In this document: piece by piece, positions 5,877 to 6,490 of the stretch
Position numbering within the stretch: the first letter of the stretch is position 1
Layout: each line of letters opens with the position of its first letter
Source: Roseibacillus sp.
GTDB taxonomy: Bacteria; Verrucomicrobiota; Verrucomicrobiia; Verrucomicrobiales; Akkermansiaceae
DNA: 6,490 bases
Assembly: GCA_002729275.1 (NCBI GenBank)
Contig: PBTP01000063.1
Span: 36,020 to 42,509, forward strand
Direction of reading: 5' to 3'
The notes under the pieces: generated by a model
Databases searched by the model: none
What the model was told of the DNA's origin: nothing
What the model saw: only the letters and a program-made list of their open reading frames with translations
Translations under genes and position numbers: made by a program

Positions 5877-6490
5877 TTGGAGGCCGTTTCGGGAGGGGTC
5901 TTTCCTGGTGAAGGAAAGGAGTAGAGGAGTTTTCGGTCGCTAGCCTGCCAGATCCTCAGGACTCCATTCTCACCTCCTGACAGAATGATGGATCCATCGG
6001 AGCTGACTGCGGTGTCGTAGATGAAATCGTCTACGCCGGGCAGGTTTTGCCCTCCAGATTTCAGGACCTTGTCTCCACCGCCAGTTACAATGGTTTCACT
6101 GGTTCCAATAAAGGCGATTGTAGTCAGCTCTTTTTTGAAGCCAGCCTCGGTTTTCTTCTGCTTTCTCGTAGCGACGGTCCAAAGTTTGGCGACATGATCT
6201 GCTCCGGCGGAGGCAATGGTCTCGCCATCAGCACTCCAAGCGACATCGAGAACGTGACTGGTATGTCCCTCCAGCTGGTCCAGCAGCTCCTTAGTGTCGA
6301 TCTGGTGTATCCGTATATAACGGTCAGTTGAGGAGGAGGCGATTCTTCTGCCATCGGGAGAGAAGGCTAGCCCGGTAATTGTATCCTGATGTGCCTTAAT
6401 GACTCCTTGTTGTTCACCTTCAGCAATGTTCCAGAAGCTCAGGGATCCATCACGGGAAGGAACACCAGATCCGGCGGCGAGAATCTGCCC
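5873..6490 (-). CDS. WD40-repeat protein, C-terminal part (start outside the window)
   Basis: The frame is open from the right edge to a TGA at 5875-5873, giving 205 residues of the C-terminus; no start codon is needed in the window. WD40 blades are visible: residues 1-20 (end of one, with the sequence GVPSRDGSLSFW), 34-62 (AHQDTITGLAFSPDGRRIAS), 76-104 (HTSHVLDVAWSADGETIAS, ending AKLW), a degenerate blade at about 118-144, and 157-181 ending VLRIW. A short polar tail ends the protein. Such beta-propellers act as protein-binding scaffolds. In Planctomycetota and Verrucomicrobiota they are often fused to an N-terminal cytochrome-c-like domain, but no CxxCH is visible in this part. The 4-nt overlap with DUF1501 shows that the two are expressed together and suggests that their products work together. 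The family call is firm and the function unknown. Confidence 0.92.
   Translation of the reverse strand, partial: GQILAAGSGVPSRDGSLSFWNIAEGEQQGVIKAHQDTITGLAFSPDGRRIASSSTDRYIRIHQIDTKELLDQLEGHTSHVLDVAWSADGETIASAGADHVAKLWTVATRKQKKTEAGFKKELTTIAFIGTSETIVTGGGDKVLKSGGQNLPGVDDFIYDTAVSSDGSIILSGGENGVLRIWQASDRKLLYSFPSPGKTPPETASK

Noticed and set aside
6124..6354. 76-codon minus-strand open frame near the right edge
   Set aside because: It overlaps the WD40 coding region in another frame; the WD40 frame continues unbroken to the edge with clear repeats.
1..6490. Mobile elements, CRISPR arrays, tRNA or rRNA genes
   Set aside because: No transposase-like protein, terminal inverted repeats, regularly spaced direct repeats or tRNA-like cloverleaf was seen; the window is filled with ordinary metabolic and exported-protein genes.

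Overview
The window most likely comes from a Planctomycetota or Verrucomicrobiota (PVC group) chromosome. The evidence is a Tat-exported DUF1501 protein joined to a WD40-repeat gene of the type found beside the Planctomycete-type cytochrome/PSD genes. A secreted sialate O-acetylesterase-type enzyme and weak Shine-Dalgarno signals also fit. I lean towards Verrucomicrobiota, but the sequence alone does not settle this. Coding density is high and I see no mobile element, CRISPR array, tRNA or rRNA.

Left half, + strand: the 3' end (or a short complete version) of an unrecognised gene with one membrane segment (3-254), a secreted SGNH/SASA carbohydrate esterase (341-1831), and a secreted gamma-glutamyltransferase-family Ntn-hydrolase (1952-3607). 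The gaps are 86 and 120 nt. They hold weak ribosome-binding sites, a terminator-like hairpin after the esterase, and a small palindrome before the hydrolase.

Right half, - strand, read right to left: the C-terminal 205 residues of a WD40 protein (starts beyond 6490, stops at 5873), a DUF1501 protein (5876-4485) whose ATG overlaps the WD40 stop as ATGA, and after 55 nt with a perfect 7+4+7 hairpin, a glucose-1-dehydrogenase-like SDR (4429-3638). This looks like one operon. It converges on the + strand set with only 30 nt between the two stop codons.

The two + strand enzymes are predicted to act outside the cytoplasm, one removing acyl groups from glycans and the other cleaving or transferring an amide-linked group. 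The - strand operon combines an exported alkaline-phosphatase-superfamily protein of unknown function with a cytoplasmic NAD(P) sugar dehydrogenase. A role in scavenging decorated carbohydrates is plausible but inferred. The most notable points are a GGT-family enzyme that keeps the catalytic centre but seems to have lost the residues that hold the glutamyl group, and the SDR attached to a WD40-DUF1501 operon. I found no clear sign of a wholly new system.
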